Source: Kiloniellales bacterium (GTDB taxonomy: Bacteria > Pseudomonadota > Alphaproteobacteria > Kiloniellales > JAKSDN01). Taken from it: a DNA stretch of 5,346 bases. The position numbers and the translations under genes are program-made. Positions 1-5,113 of this stretch are shown here, in pieces (the first letter of the stretch is position 1; each line of letters opens with the position of its first letter). The DNA lies in contig JAKSDN010001038.1 in NCBI GenBank assembly GCA_022360075.1, positions 1 through 5,346 of the forward strand, written 5' to 3'. The notes beneath the pieces were generated by a model. That model worked only from the letters and a program-made list of their open reading frames with translations. It ran no database searches and had not been told where the DNA came from.

Positions 1-909
1 CGGCCGGTCGCGGTCATCTTCAACCGGGTCGGTGGGCCCGGGCATACGCGGCTCTTGCGCGAGGCCGTCGGGCCGCTCGGCATCGCGGTGCTGGGCGGCT
101 TGCCAAAACGTCCGGCGCTCGTCCTGCCGGAACGCCACCTGGGCCTGGTGCAAGCCGGCGAGCATCCCGACCTGGAGCGTTTCCTGGAGGCGGCGGCCGA
201 CCTGGTGGCGGCCGAGATCGATCTCGATCGTCTCCAGGCGCTCGCGCAGCCGAGCCCGCTTGCCGACCCGGCGGAGGGTGTGGGTGAGGCCGCCTTGCCT
301 CCGCTCGGGCAGCGGATCGCCGTCGCCCGGGATGACGCTTTCGCCTTCAGCTATCCTTTCGTGCTCGAGGGCTGGCGGGCCGCCGGTGCCGAGATCGGCT
401 TTTTCTCTCCGCTGGCGAATCAAGCGCCGGATTCCGCCGCCGACGCCGTTTACCTCCCAGGCGGTTATCCGGAGCTGCACGGCGGCCGGCTGGCCGAAGC
501 CGAAAGCTGCCTGGAGGGTCTCCGGGCGGCGGCGCGGCGCGGCGCCGTCGTCTATGGCGAATGCGGTGGCTATATGGTGCTCGGCCGGCTGCTGATCGAT
601 GCGGAGGGACAAAGCCACGCCATGGCGGGGCTCTTGCCGCTGGAGACCAGCTTTGCCGAGCCGGCCCTCAGTCTCGGCTACCGAAACGCCGTCCTGTGCG
701 AGCCGGGCGCGTTGGGAGGCGCCAATGCCCGCTTTCGCGGCCATGAGTTCCATTATGCCCGGGTCTTGGCCGAAGCGGGCGACCGGCCGCTGTTCCACTG
801 CCGCAACGCGAGGGGCGAGGACCTGGGCCTGGCCGGAGTCCGGTCTGGCTCCGTCTTCGGCTCCTTCATCCACCTGATCGACCGGGCCGCCGTCGCGGGC
901 GGGCATTGA
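1..909 (+). CDS. cobB: Cobyrinic (hydrogenobyrinic) acid a,c-diamide synthase, 3' part
   Basis: The enzyme uses ATP and glutamine to amidate the a and c carboxyls of (hydrogeno)cobyrinic acid in cytoplasmic cobalamin synthesis. The frame is open from the first base, so the N-terminal ATPase part is cut off: 302 codons are present, against roughly 430-460 for the family. Visible family signatures in order are VIFNRVGGPGH near the left edge, VARDDAFAFSYP (about residues 109-120 of the fragment), YLPGGYPELH, and the glutamine amidotransferase nucleophile motif YGECGGYMVLG with its Cys at bases 562-564. GHEFHYAR follows, then GSFIHL near the C-terminus with the catalytic-type His at bases 871-873. 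All expected amidotransferase residues are intact, so this part looks functional. An internal TTG at 55 is not the real start because the conserved motif lies before it. Other cob genes probably lie to the left, outside the window. CbiA is the anaerobic-pathway name for the same family. Confidence 0.95.
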   Translation, partial: RPVAVIFNRVGGPGHTRLLREAVGPLGIAVLGGLPKRPALVLPERHLGLVQAGEHPDLERFLEAAADLVAAEIDLDRLQALAQPSPLADPAEGVGEAALPPLGQRIAVARDDAFAFSYPFVLEGWRAAGAEIGFFSPLANQAPDSAADAVYLPGGYPELHGGRLAEAESCLEGLRAAARRGAVVYGECGGYMVLGRLLIDAEGQSHAMAGLLPLETSFAEPALSLGYRNAVLCEPGALGGANARFRGHEFHYARVLAEAGDRPLFHCRNARGEDLGLAGVRSGSVFGSFIHLIDRAAVAGGH

Positions 910-977
910 CCCCCCGGTTCCGGCCGGTCAGAACTGCTTCGCCCGGCCAACGGGGAGGATTACCCGCCGAGCGCCGT

Positions 978-1025
978 ATGACCACAGAACCCACGTGCCA
1001 GCCCATCAGCTCGGATAGCCCATGA
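978..1025 (+). CDS. Possible 15-codon leader frame overlapping the next start
   Basis: A short frame reading MTTEPTCQPISSDSP ends in TGA at 1023-1025. This overlaps the ATG of the peptidoglycan-binding gene at 1022 as ATGA, the classic layout for translational coupling. A purine-rich GGGGAGGA lies at 952-959, but it is 18 bases before the ATG, too far for a normal Shine-Dalgarno sequence. Translation is therefore doubtful. The frame is listed because the next intergenic gap holds a better example of the same arrangement; it may be chance. Confidence 0.2.
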   Translation: MTTEPTCQPISSDSP

Positions 1026-1594
1026 TCATGCTCAACCGCGCCACAGTCACATCTCTGCTTCTCGCCTTTCTGGCCGTCGCCGCGGCGCCCTCCAGCGGAC
1101 TGGCTCAGAGTGGCGGATCTCAGTCATCGGCGCCGATGCTCAGCACGCGGGTCGATGAGATGCCACCGCAGATGCGGCGGGCCTATATCATCGGCATCCA
1201 AGAAGAGCTCGAGGCCCACGGCTACTACGTCGGCCAGGTCGATGGCGTGATCGGCAAGCGGACCAAAGGGGCGATCCGGCAGTATCAGCGCGATGCCGGC
1301 CTGCCCGTCGACGCGGTCGCGACCAAGGAACTGCTCGATCACCTGAAGTTCGCGGCTCCCAAGGTCTATGCCCGCGGGCGGACGGCGCAGTCGAGCAATC
1401 TCGTCGCGTCCATCCAGACCGAGCTGCAGCGCCGCGGCTACTATCAAGGCCCGCTCGACGGCCTGGTCGGCCCCATGACCCGCGCCGCCGTCGAGGCCTT
1501 CGAGCTCGACGCCGGCTTGCCGCCGACCGGCCGCGTGGGCAGCGGCGTGCTCAACGAGCTCAAGCAGGCGGACCCCTCGATCCGCCGCAACTGA
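1022..1594 (+). CDS. Secreted protein with two peptidoglycan-binding (PG_binding_1) repeats
   Basis: This is a predicted exported 190-residue protein. Residues 1-28 look like a Sec signal peptide: Arg at 6, a hydrophobic core LLLAFLAVAAA, and a probable cut after GLA at residue 28. A short polar linker follows. Then come two copies of the PG_binding_1 fold, about residues 56-108 and 126-181. Each has the pattern IQ.EL...GYY.G..DG..G..T..A......DAGLP. There is no catalytic domain, so the protein probably binds cell-wall glycan or peptide in the periplasm without cutting it. The two domains are clearly internal duplicates. The start is ATG at 1022 with a weak GGA six bases upstream. A second ATG two codons later (1028) would give an almost identical signal peptide. 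A 105-base gap separates it from the hydroxylase gene downstream. Domain assignment is firm; the biological role is not known. Confidence 0.88.
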   Translation: MIMLNRATVTSLLLAFLAVAAAPSSGLAQSGGSQSSAPMLSTRVDEMPPQMRRAYIIGIQEELEAHGYYVGQVDGVIGKRTKGAIRQYQRDAGLPVDAVATKELLDHLKFAAPKVYARGRTAQSSNLVASIQTELQRRGYYQGPLDGLVGPMTRAAVEAFELDAGLPPTGRVGSGVLNELKQADPSIRRN

Positions 1595-1640
1595 TCGCTT
1601 CTGCGCGACACACGTCGCGCTCTGATCCTCAGGGCCATCC

Positions 1641-1649
1641 AGGAAGGAG
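1641..1649 (+). promoter_or_regulatory. Strong Shine-Dalgarno sequence for a short leader frame
   Basis: AGGAAGGAG ends nine bases before an ATG at 1659. It is the best ribosome-binding site in this part of the window. It does not serve the annotated hydroxylase start at 1700, which is 50 bases away. It therefore argues that the small frame 1659-1703 is translated. Confidence 0.45.
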
Positions 1650-1658
1650 CCGTAGCCC

Positions 1659-1703
1659 ATGAATAGCACCGGCTTGCCGCCGCCGCGCACGAGGCGGCGA
1701 TGA
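1659..1703 (+). CDS. Probable 14-codon leader peptide coupled to the hydroxylase gene
   Basis: A short frame encodes MNSTGLPPPRTRRR. Its TGA stop (1701-1703) overlaps the ATG start of the downstream membrane hydroxylase (1700-1702) as ATGA. It is preceded at good spacing by AGGAAGGAG. The peptide carries three consecutive prolines and ends in basic residues (RTRRR), both of which can slow ribosomes. A coupling or attenuation role is therefore possible, but that is inference. The larger frame cannot be extended upstream to use this site, because a TAG in its own frame lies at 1664. The alternative is that the ribosome-binding site is fortuitous and the peptide has no function. Confidence 0.4.
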   Translation: MNSTGLPPPRTRRR

Positions 1704-2593
1704 GGATCTTGCTATCCTACCTTCTGTGGCCCGCTTTGCTCGGCGCTTGTATCGCGGCGACGGCGCTCGGCCTCGCGGCGGGACAGGGCTATCTCGTGTT
1801 CAATCTGGCATACCTCAGCCTCGCGGCGGCGCTGTTCCTGCTCGAGCGTGTGATGCCGCACGAGCCGGCCTGGCTCGAGAACTGCGGGCAGATCGGCCCG
1901 GATTTGGGCCACGCGCTGCTGAACAAGTCCGTCGTCCAGGTGATCGTCGCGGTCGGCACGACCTTCGGTCTGGCCGAAGCCTTGTCGCCCGAGAGCGGGA
2001 CGTTCTGGCCGAGCCACTGGCCGCTTGCGGCGCAGGTCCTCGTCGGCTTGCTGCTTGCGGAGTTCGGGCTCTACTGGGCCCATCGCCTGGCCCATGAGTG
2101 GCCGCTCCTCTGGCGCTTCCACGCGGTCCATCACAGCGCGACCCGCCTGTGGTTCCTCAACAGCGGGCGCTTTCACTTCATGGATACAACGGTGAGCATT
2201 CTGCTCAGTCAGCCGCTGCTGTTCCTGGCCGGCGCGCCGAAGGAGGTCTTCGTCTGGGTCTCGGCCATCACGGCCTTCATCGGCATGTTGACCCACTGCA
2301 ACGTCGAAATGCGCTTTGGCCCGCTGAGCTTCTTGTTCAATACGCCGGAACTGCACCGCTGGCACCACTCGATGGAGCCGCGCGAAGGCAACAAGAACTA
2401 CGGCGAAAACCTCATGGTCTTCGACCACCTTTTCGGCAGCTTCTTCAAGGCCGACCAGCGTCCGCCCGTGGTCATCGGAATCAAGGAGAGCATGCCGCGC
2501 GGCTTTCTGGGCCAGCTTCTCGTGCCCCTGGGCCTGATGCGCCAAGCCGAGCAGGAAGGCGCGCTCGTGCCGCTCGAGCGCCGGTCGCGCTAA
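1700..2593 (+). CDS. Membrane fatty acid hydroxylase / sterol desaturase family protein
   Basis: This 297-residue integral membrane protein belongs to the di-iron hydroxylase superfamily, which hydroxylates or desaturates lipids using O2. The metal-binding histidine boxes are all present: HRLAH at residues 128-132, HAVHH at 141-145, and HRWHH at 219-223, with extra conserved His at 159 and 199. NKNYGENL and FDHLFGSFF at about 231-249 are also typical of the family. Hydrophobic stretches at about 5-27, 33-49, 78-98, 109-127, 165-178 and 183-198 would place the His boxes on the cytoplasmic face. Length is normal for bacterial members. The start at 1700 has GAGG at 1691-1694 with five-base spacing, and an in-frame TAG at 1664 limits extension. 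The bacterial substrate cannot be read from sequence: sterol, fatty acyl, ornithine lipid and carotenoid-type substrates are all known in the superfamily. pilZ follows 61 bases downstream. Confidence 0.9.
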   Translation: MRILLSYLLWPALLGACIAATALGLAAGQGYLVFNLAYLSLAAALFLLERVMPHEPAWLENCGQIGPDLGHALLNKSVVQVIVAVGTTFGLAEALSPESGTFWPSHWPLAAQVLVGLLLAEFGLYWAHRLAHEWPLLWRFHAVHHSATRLWFLNSGRFHFMDTTVSILLSQPLLFLAGAPKEVFVWVSAITAFIGMLTHCNVEMRFGPLSFLFNTPELHRWHHSMEPREGNKNYGENLMVFDHLFGSFFKADQRPPVVIGIKESMPRGFLGQLLVPLGLMRQAEQEGALVPLERRSR

Positions 2594-2600
2594 GAGTTGT

Positions 2601-2612
2601 GAAAGGCCTTTC
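2601..2612 (+). repeat. 12-bp perfect palindrome after the hydroxylase gene
   Basis: GAAAGGCCTTTC is a zero-loop palindrome seven bases beyond the hydroxylase stop. With no loop it makes a poor RNA hairpin, so a protein-binding site or chance are the likely readings. It lies in the 61-base gap before pilZ. Confidence 0.3.
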
Positions 2613-2621
2613 CGGCTAGGC

Positions 2622-2644
2622 TCGCAGGACCCGTTTCCCTGCGA
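2622..2644 (+). promoter_or_regulatory. Hairpin just upstream of the pilZ ribosome-binding site
   Basis: TCGCAGG (2622-2628) and CCTGCGA (2638-2644) form a perfect 7-bp stem with a 9-base loop. The structure ends one base before CAGGG, whose AGGG (2646-2649) is the likely Shine-Dalgarno sequence for the ATG at 2655. It could tune pilZ translation or mark a processing point between the two genes. There is no U-tract, so it is not a typical terminator. The structure is visible; the function is guessed. Confidence 0.3.
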
Positions 2645-2654
2645 CAGGGCCCCC

Positions 2655-2993
2655 ATGGCCGCGTTTGACAAGCTTGTTCCTTCCAATGAGCGGCGCCGGC
2701 ACCAGCGCGTGCGATCGGCGCGCGGGGTGGCGCTGCTGTACCGGGGCACCTGGCACGACTGCACGATCATCGACGTCTCGCCCGGCGGTGCGGCGATCGC
2801 GAGCGAGCAGCGGCCGCCGATCGACAGGGAGGTGATTTTTCACATCGTCGATCTGGGGCTCTTCAAGTGCCGCGTCCTGCGCCACACCGAAGAAGGATTC
2901 GCGGTCCGCTTCGAGGCGGCCGACTTCGACATGCAAGAGGTTTGGCGGGGGCGCTCCAGCGACATTGCCCAAACGGGCGCCGATGCGTCGTGA
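2655..2993 (+). CDS. Single-domain PilZ protein (predicted c-di-GMP binding)
   Basis: This 112-residue cytoplasmic protein consists almost entirely of a PilZ domain. Both ligand-binding signatures are intact: R14-R-H-Q-R18 (the RxxxR motif, within ERRRHQRVR) and D40-V-S42-P-G-G45 (the D/NxSxxG motif). These residues hold cyclic di-GMP in known PilZ structures, so binding is a reasonable prediction. The beta-strand region continues through about residue 90 (FHIVDLG, CRVLRH, GFAVRF), and a short polar tail follows. The start is ATG 2655 with AGGG at five-base spacing. The gene ends with tandem stops TGA-TAA (2991-2996). Single-domain PilZ proteins act as adaptors for motility, exopolysaccharide or envelope functions. 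The partner here is unknown. Position after the lipid hydroxylase suggests an envelope link only weakly. Confidence 0.9.
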   Translation: MAAFDKLVPSNERRRHQRVRSARGVALLYRGTWHDCTIIDVSPGGAAIASEQRPPIDREVIFHIVDLGLFKCRVLRHTEEGFAVRFEAADFDMQEVWRGRSSDIAQTGADAS

Positions 2994-3009
2994 TAAGTCG
3001 TGTCGGACG

Positions 3010-3041
3010 GCCCTAACGCTTAGGGCGCCTTCTTCAGGCGC
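3010..3041. terminator. Paired hairpins between convergent genes, possible bidirectional terminator
   Basis: GCCCTAA-CGC-TTAGGGC (3010-3026) is a perfect 7-bp stem with a 3-base loop. GCGCCT-TCTTC-AGGCGC (3025-3041) is a perfect 6-bp stem with a 5-base loop. They overlap by two bases. They lie just after the pilZ stop on the plus strand and over the 3' end of the minus-strand gene, whose stop codon is in the first stem. A third inverted repeat, CGCCGCC-N7-GGCGGCG (3043-3063), falls inside that gene. None is followed by a T-run, so intrinsic termination is uncertain. Blocking of 3' exonucleases or pausing would also fit. Confidence 0.4.
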
Positions 3042-3349
3042 ACGCCGCCGCCCGACGGCGGCGAGTCGACGTGGATGGCGGCCAAGAGTTCGTCGATCGT
3101 CTCCGTGACGGCCAGGACCCGGCCGTCGGCGCCGTAGAGCCTATAGGAGCCTTCCTGCGTGCGGTCGAAGACGTACTTGGCGTTGTCGTTGTGCACGTTG
3201 AGGATGCAGAGGATGTCGGCGCCTTGGTCGCTGGTGTGGCGCGCCCAGCCGCCGGCCTGCGCCAAGCTGGTCATGCGATAGCACAGCTCGACGATCGCCG
3301 TGACGTCGCCCTTGGTGAAGCGCGACGTAGGGAAAGGTATGACAACCAC
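3020..3349 (-). CDS. Hypothetical protein, 109 residues
   Basis: I do not recognise this family. The product is soluble, with no signal peptide or membrane segment. An amphipathic helix probably spans residues 13-33 (DVTAIVELCYRMTSLAQAGG). A segment DILCILNVHNDN (45-56) follows, then strands YVFDR and SYRLYG-ADGRVLAV (about 59-81). A helix TIDELLAAI (84-92) precedes a Gly/Pro-rich tail ending in basic residues. Cysteines are at 23 and 48. The start is GTG at 3349. An in-frame TAG a short way upstream prevents a longer protein, and GAGAGG ten bases upstream or AAGGGA two bases upstream could serve as ribosome-binding site. Codon use is GC3-rich like the neighbours and the frame looks genuine. 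It faces pilZ tail to tail and lies downstream of the pentapeptide gene on the same strand, 153 bases away, so it may have its own promoter. Confidence 0.7.
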   Translation of the reverse strand: MVVIPFPTSRFTKGDVTAIVELCYRMTSLAQAGGWARHTSDQGADILCILNVHNDNAKYVFDRTQEGSYRLYGADGRVLAVTETIDELLAAIHVDSPPSGGGVRLKKAP

Positions 3350-3502
3350 GATCCCTTGACCTCTCGTACCCTATGTTCCGCATCTTTGGGTGCCTGCGTG
3401 TAGATTGGGTAAAGAGAACCTTTAGAAAGGGTTGTCTAGGCTGTGACATTTAGGGCGCCTTGGCAGGGCAGGGAGATCAGGCCCACGTGCGCCAGGAGGC
3501 GG
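3350..3502. other. Intergenic gap between two minus-strand genes
   Basis: This 153-base stretch is richer in A and T than its surroundings (especially about 3400-3450), as expected of a promoter or terminator region. It should hold the end of the pentapeptide transcript and perhaps a promoter for the 109-residue gene. I see no convincing -35/-10 pair on the minus strand; TAGACA-17-TCTTTA is the best spacing match, with a poor -10. An imperfect 14-bp palindrome around CACGTG lies at 3480-3493. Confidence 0.4.
3417..3433 (-). terminator. Possible weak terminator or dyad downstream of the pentapeptide gene
   Basis: AACCTTT-AGA-AAGGGTT forms a 7-bp stem with one G-T pair and a 3-base loop. Read on the minus strand it lies about 70 bases after the pentapeptide stop and is followed by the pyrimidine-rich CTCTTTACCC. 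That resembles a weak intrinsic terminator. It could equally be an operator upstream of the 109-residue gene. Confidence 0.3.
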
Positions 3503-4840
3503 TTAGTCGAAGTCGAGCAGAACGCCCTTGGCGCCGCGCGTGTCGGCCCCCTCCAGATCGGCATCGCGCATATCAGCGCCGCGCAGGTCGGCATCCAGGA
3601 GCTTGGCGCCCCGCAGGTTGGCCGCGCGCAGGTCGGCCTGGGTCAGCTTGGCGCCGGTCAAGTCGGCCGCCTCGAGGTTGGCGTTGCGCAGATCGGCGCG
3701 TTCCAGTCGCGCCCCGCGCAGCCGTGCCGCCACCCTGTTGCTGGCGATGCCGACCAAGCTGATCCGCGAGAGATTGACTCCGCGCAGCGCTGCCTCGGAG
3801 AGGTTCGCGCTCTCGAGCTTGGCGCCACGCATGTCGGAGTCGCTGAAGTTCGCGCCGATCGCCAGGCTGCTCGACAGGTCGGACATGGTGAGCCGTGCGC
3901 CGCTGATGTTGGTGTTGGAGAGGTTCGTCAGCGTCAGCGTGGCCGCCGACAGGTTCAGACCCGAAAGGTCGCTGCCCTGAAGGTCGAAGCGGGAGAGGTC
4001 CGCCTGCTTGCCCTCCTGGCCAAGCGAATCGATCCACTTCAGGTGCTCGATGACGATCTCTTGAATCGACGTCTCCAAACCCTCGAGACGTTTGGGCAGC
4101 AAGGCTTGGCTGGTGTCGACATAGGAGAAGTCGACGTCCTTGAAGTGGGCCGCCGTCAAGTCGGCGCCGTCCAGGTTCGTCTGGTTGAGGATCGCGCCGC
4201 CGAGCATGGCGCCGTGCAGCACGCAGTTGGAGAGGTTGGCGCCCGTCAGATCGGCGCCGGTGAAGACGGCGCCCCTGAGGTCCGAGTTCGAGAGATCGGC
4301 ATCCATCAGCTTGGCGTTCTTGAAGATCGCGTTGCTGAGGTCGGTGCGGGGTCCGACCAGCCGGCCTAGCCTGGCCTCCGAGAGATCCGCGCCGGCCAGT
4401 TTGACGTCGTCGACCGAGGCGGCGCCATCGTTCATCGGCGTCAGGTTGCCTTCCTTGTCCTTGACCAGAATGAAGCCGCAGCGCAGGTCGGCGCCTTGGA
4501 GAATGGCGTTCTCCAGGTTCGCGCCGCTGAGCGCGACGCCGCGCAGGTCGCAGCGGGTGAGATCGCAGTTCGAAAGGTCGGCGCCGCGCAGGAAAGCGCC
4601 AAAGAGGTTGGCACCCTTGAGTATCGAGTTCGTCAGGCAGGCGTCGTTGAGCTGCGCGGCGACCATCTCGGATTCCGTCAGGTCGTGATCGCGCAGGACC
4701 AGGCCCGAGGCATCCATGAAGCTGAGCTTGAGACGCTGGCCGCCGCGGACGCCACGCCGGAACTTGTCATGCTGCTCCGCGGCGAGCTCGATCTCGGGCT
4801 GGGTGACCCGCTGGGGGTTGTCGGCCATGGCTGGCTGCAT
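3503..4840 (-). CDS. Two-module pentapeptide-repeat protein
   Basis: This 445-residue soluble protein is dominated by A(D/N)LxX pentapeptide repeats, which fold as a right-handed four-sided beta-helix. Two repeat blocks are visible, about residues 39-238 and 280-436. The first is interrupted at about 121-145 by a polar insert (KDKEGNLTPMNDGAAS). A helical linker at about 243-279 separates the blocks. Each block follows a similar cap motif: HDKFRRGVRGGQRLKLS at 24-40 and HLKWIDSLGQEGKQADLS at 266-283. The protein therefore looks like an internal duplication. There is no signal peptide, membrane segment or catalytic motif. Start choice: GAGG of a GAGGAG (4844-4849) lies five bases before ATG 4840, whereas a second in-frame ATG at 4828 is too far away. 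Known pentapeptide proteins include DNA mimics that bind gyrase, but most have no assigned role and none can be given here. The final residues GVLLDFD leave the repeat pattern. Confidence 0.9.
   Translation of the reverse strand: MQPAMADNPQRVTQPEIELAAEQHDKFRRGVRGGQRLKLSFMDASGLVLRDHDLTESEMVAAQLNDACLTNSILKGANLFGAFLRGADLSNCDLTRCDLRGVALSGANLENAILQGADLRCGFILVKDKEGNLTPMNDGAASVDDVKLAGADLSEARLGRLVGPRTDLSNAIFKNAKLMDADLSNSDLRGAVFTGADLTGANLSNCVLHGAMLGGAILNQTNLDGADLTAAHFKDVDFSYVDTSQALLPKRLEGLETSIQEIVIEHLKWIDSLGQEGKQADLSRFDLQGSDLSGLNLSAATLTLTNLSNTNISGARLTMSDLSSSLAIGANFSDSDMRGAKLESANLSEAALRGVNLSRISLVGIASNRVAARLRGARLERADLRNANLEAADLTGAKLTQADLRAANLRGAKLLDADLRGADMRDADLEGADTRGAKGVLLDFD
3533..4726 (-). repeat. 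Degenerate 15-bp coding repeats of the pentapeptide gene
   Basis: The coding DNA carries a 15-base period. On the plus strand, recurring words such as GCGCCGCGCAGGTCGGC and GAGAGGTT/GAGAGGTC mark the Ala-Asp/Asn-Leu codons. The register is lost in the insert (about 4406-4480) and the linker (about 4001-4114). The periodicity also keeps antisense frames open, which gives spurious long plus-strand reading frames here. Confidence 0.8.
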
Positions 4841-5113
4841 GGGCTCCTCGGGGCTTGGGCGCGAGCCGGCGGTCCGGCCTTTCCACCGCTTGAGCCTTAG
4901 CCGATTAGTCTCAAGATATCGTTTCTGCGGGATTAATCGTCCGCGGCCTGGCGGCGGCGGGAGCCTTCGACGGTCTCAGAGCCTGACCTAAAATGATCCC
5001 TTTTAGGACAAGAGCTTGGAGAGAAACCCCTCCTTACTTGTCATTGCCGGACTTGACCCTCTCGTTCGCCGGCGCCCTCTCGGCTCCCGGGCTCGCCTAC
5101 GCGGCGGCGCCCT
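4841..5113. other. Intergenic region upstream of the pentapeptide gene
   Basis: About 270 bases without a convincing gene lie between the pentapeptide start (minus) and the last reading frame (plus). The part nearest the pentapeptide gene is GC-rich and the centre (4905-5035) is AT-richer. It holds the pentapeptide ribosome-binding site (4844-4849), the inverted pair CTTGAG/CTCAAG (4889-4894, 4910-4915), the palindrome GATTAATC (4931-4936 core GATTAA) and the AT-rich dyad at 4987-5007. The promoter for the minus-strand gene is expected here, but no clear -35/-10 pair stands out. Confidence 0.5.
4987..5007. promoter_or_regulatory. Perfect AT-rich dyad, candidate operator
   Basis: CCTAAAA (4987-4993) and TTTTAGG (5001-5007) are perfect inverted copies separated by seven bases, giving centres about 14 bases apart. 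The left arm overlaps TAAAAT (4989-4994), which matches a sigma-70 -10 box at five of six positions for plus-strand transcription. The -35 at 17-base spacing (TTCGAC) is poor. The stem would be weak as RNA and no T-run follows, so a dimeric repressor site is more likely than a terminator. It sits between divergent genes and could act on either. Confidence 0.35.

Noticed and set aside
914..948. GGCCGG/CCGGCC inverted pair after cobB as a terminator
   Set aside because: The loop is 15 bases, there is no T-run, and such words are frequent in this GC-rich DNA.
1124..1690. 188-codon minus-strand frame opposite the peptidoglycan-binding gene
   Set aside because: No recognisable domain, and the opposite strand has a signal peptide and two clear PG-binding repeats.
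1712..2770. 352-codon minus-strand open frame antisense to the hydroxylase and the start of pilZ
   Set aside because: It is the shadow of a well-supported hydroxylase with all His boxes; its product is a low-complexity Arg/Glu/Ala mix without any recognisable domain.
3020..3461. 12-bp direct repeat TTAGGGCGCCTT at 3020-3031 and 3450-3461 flanking the 109-residue gene, suggestive of a mobile unit
   Set aside because: One 12-base match is about what chance gives in a GC-rich window of this size, and one copy is simply the stop and last codons of the gene; no transposase or inverted ends are present.
3443..4369. 308-codon plus-strand frame with a periodic VG/AQVGA-like product
   Set aside because: It is the antisense reading of the 15-bp pentapeptide repeats; the periodicity alone explains why it is open.
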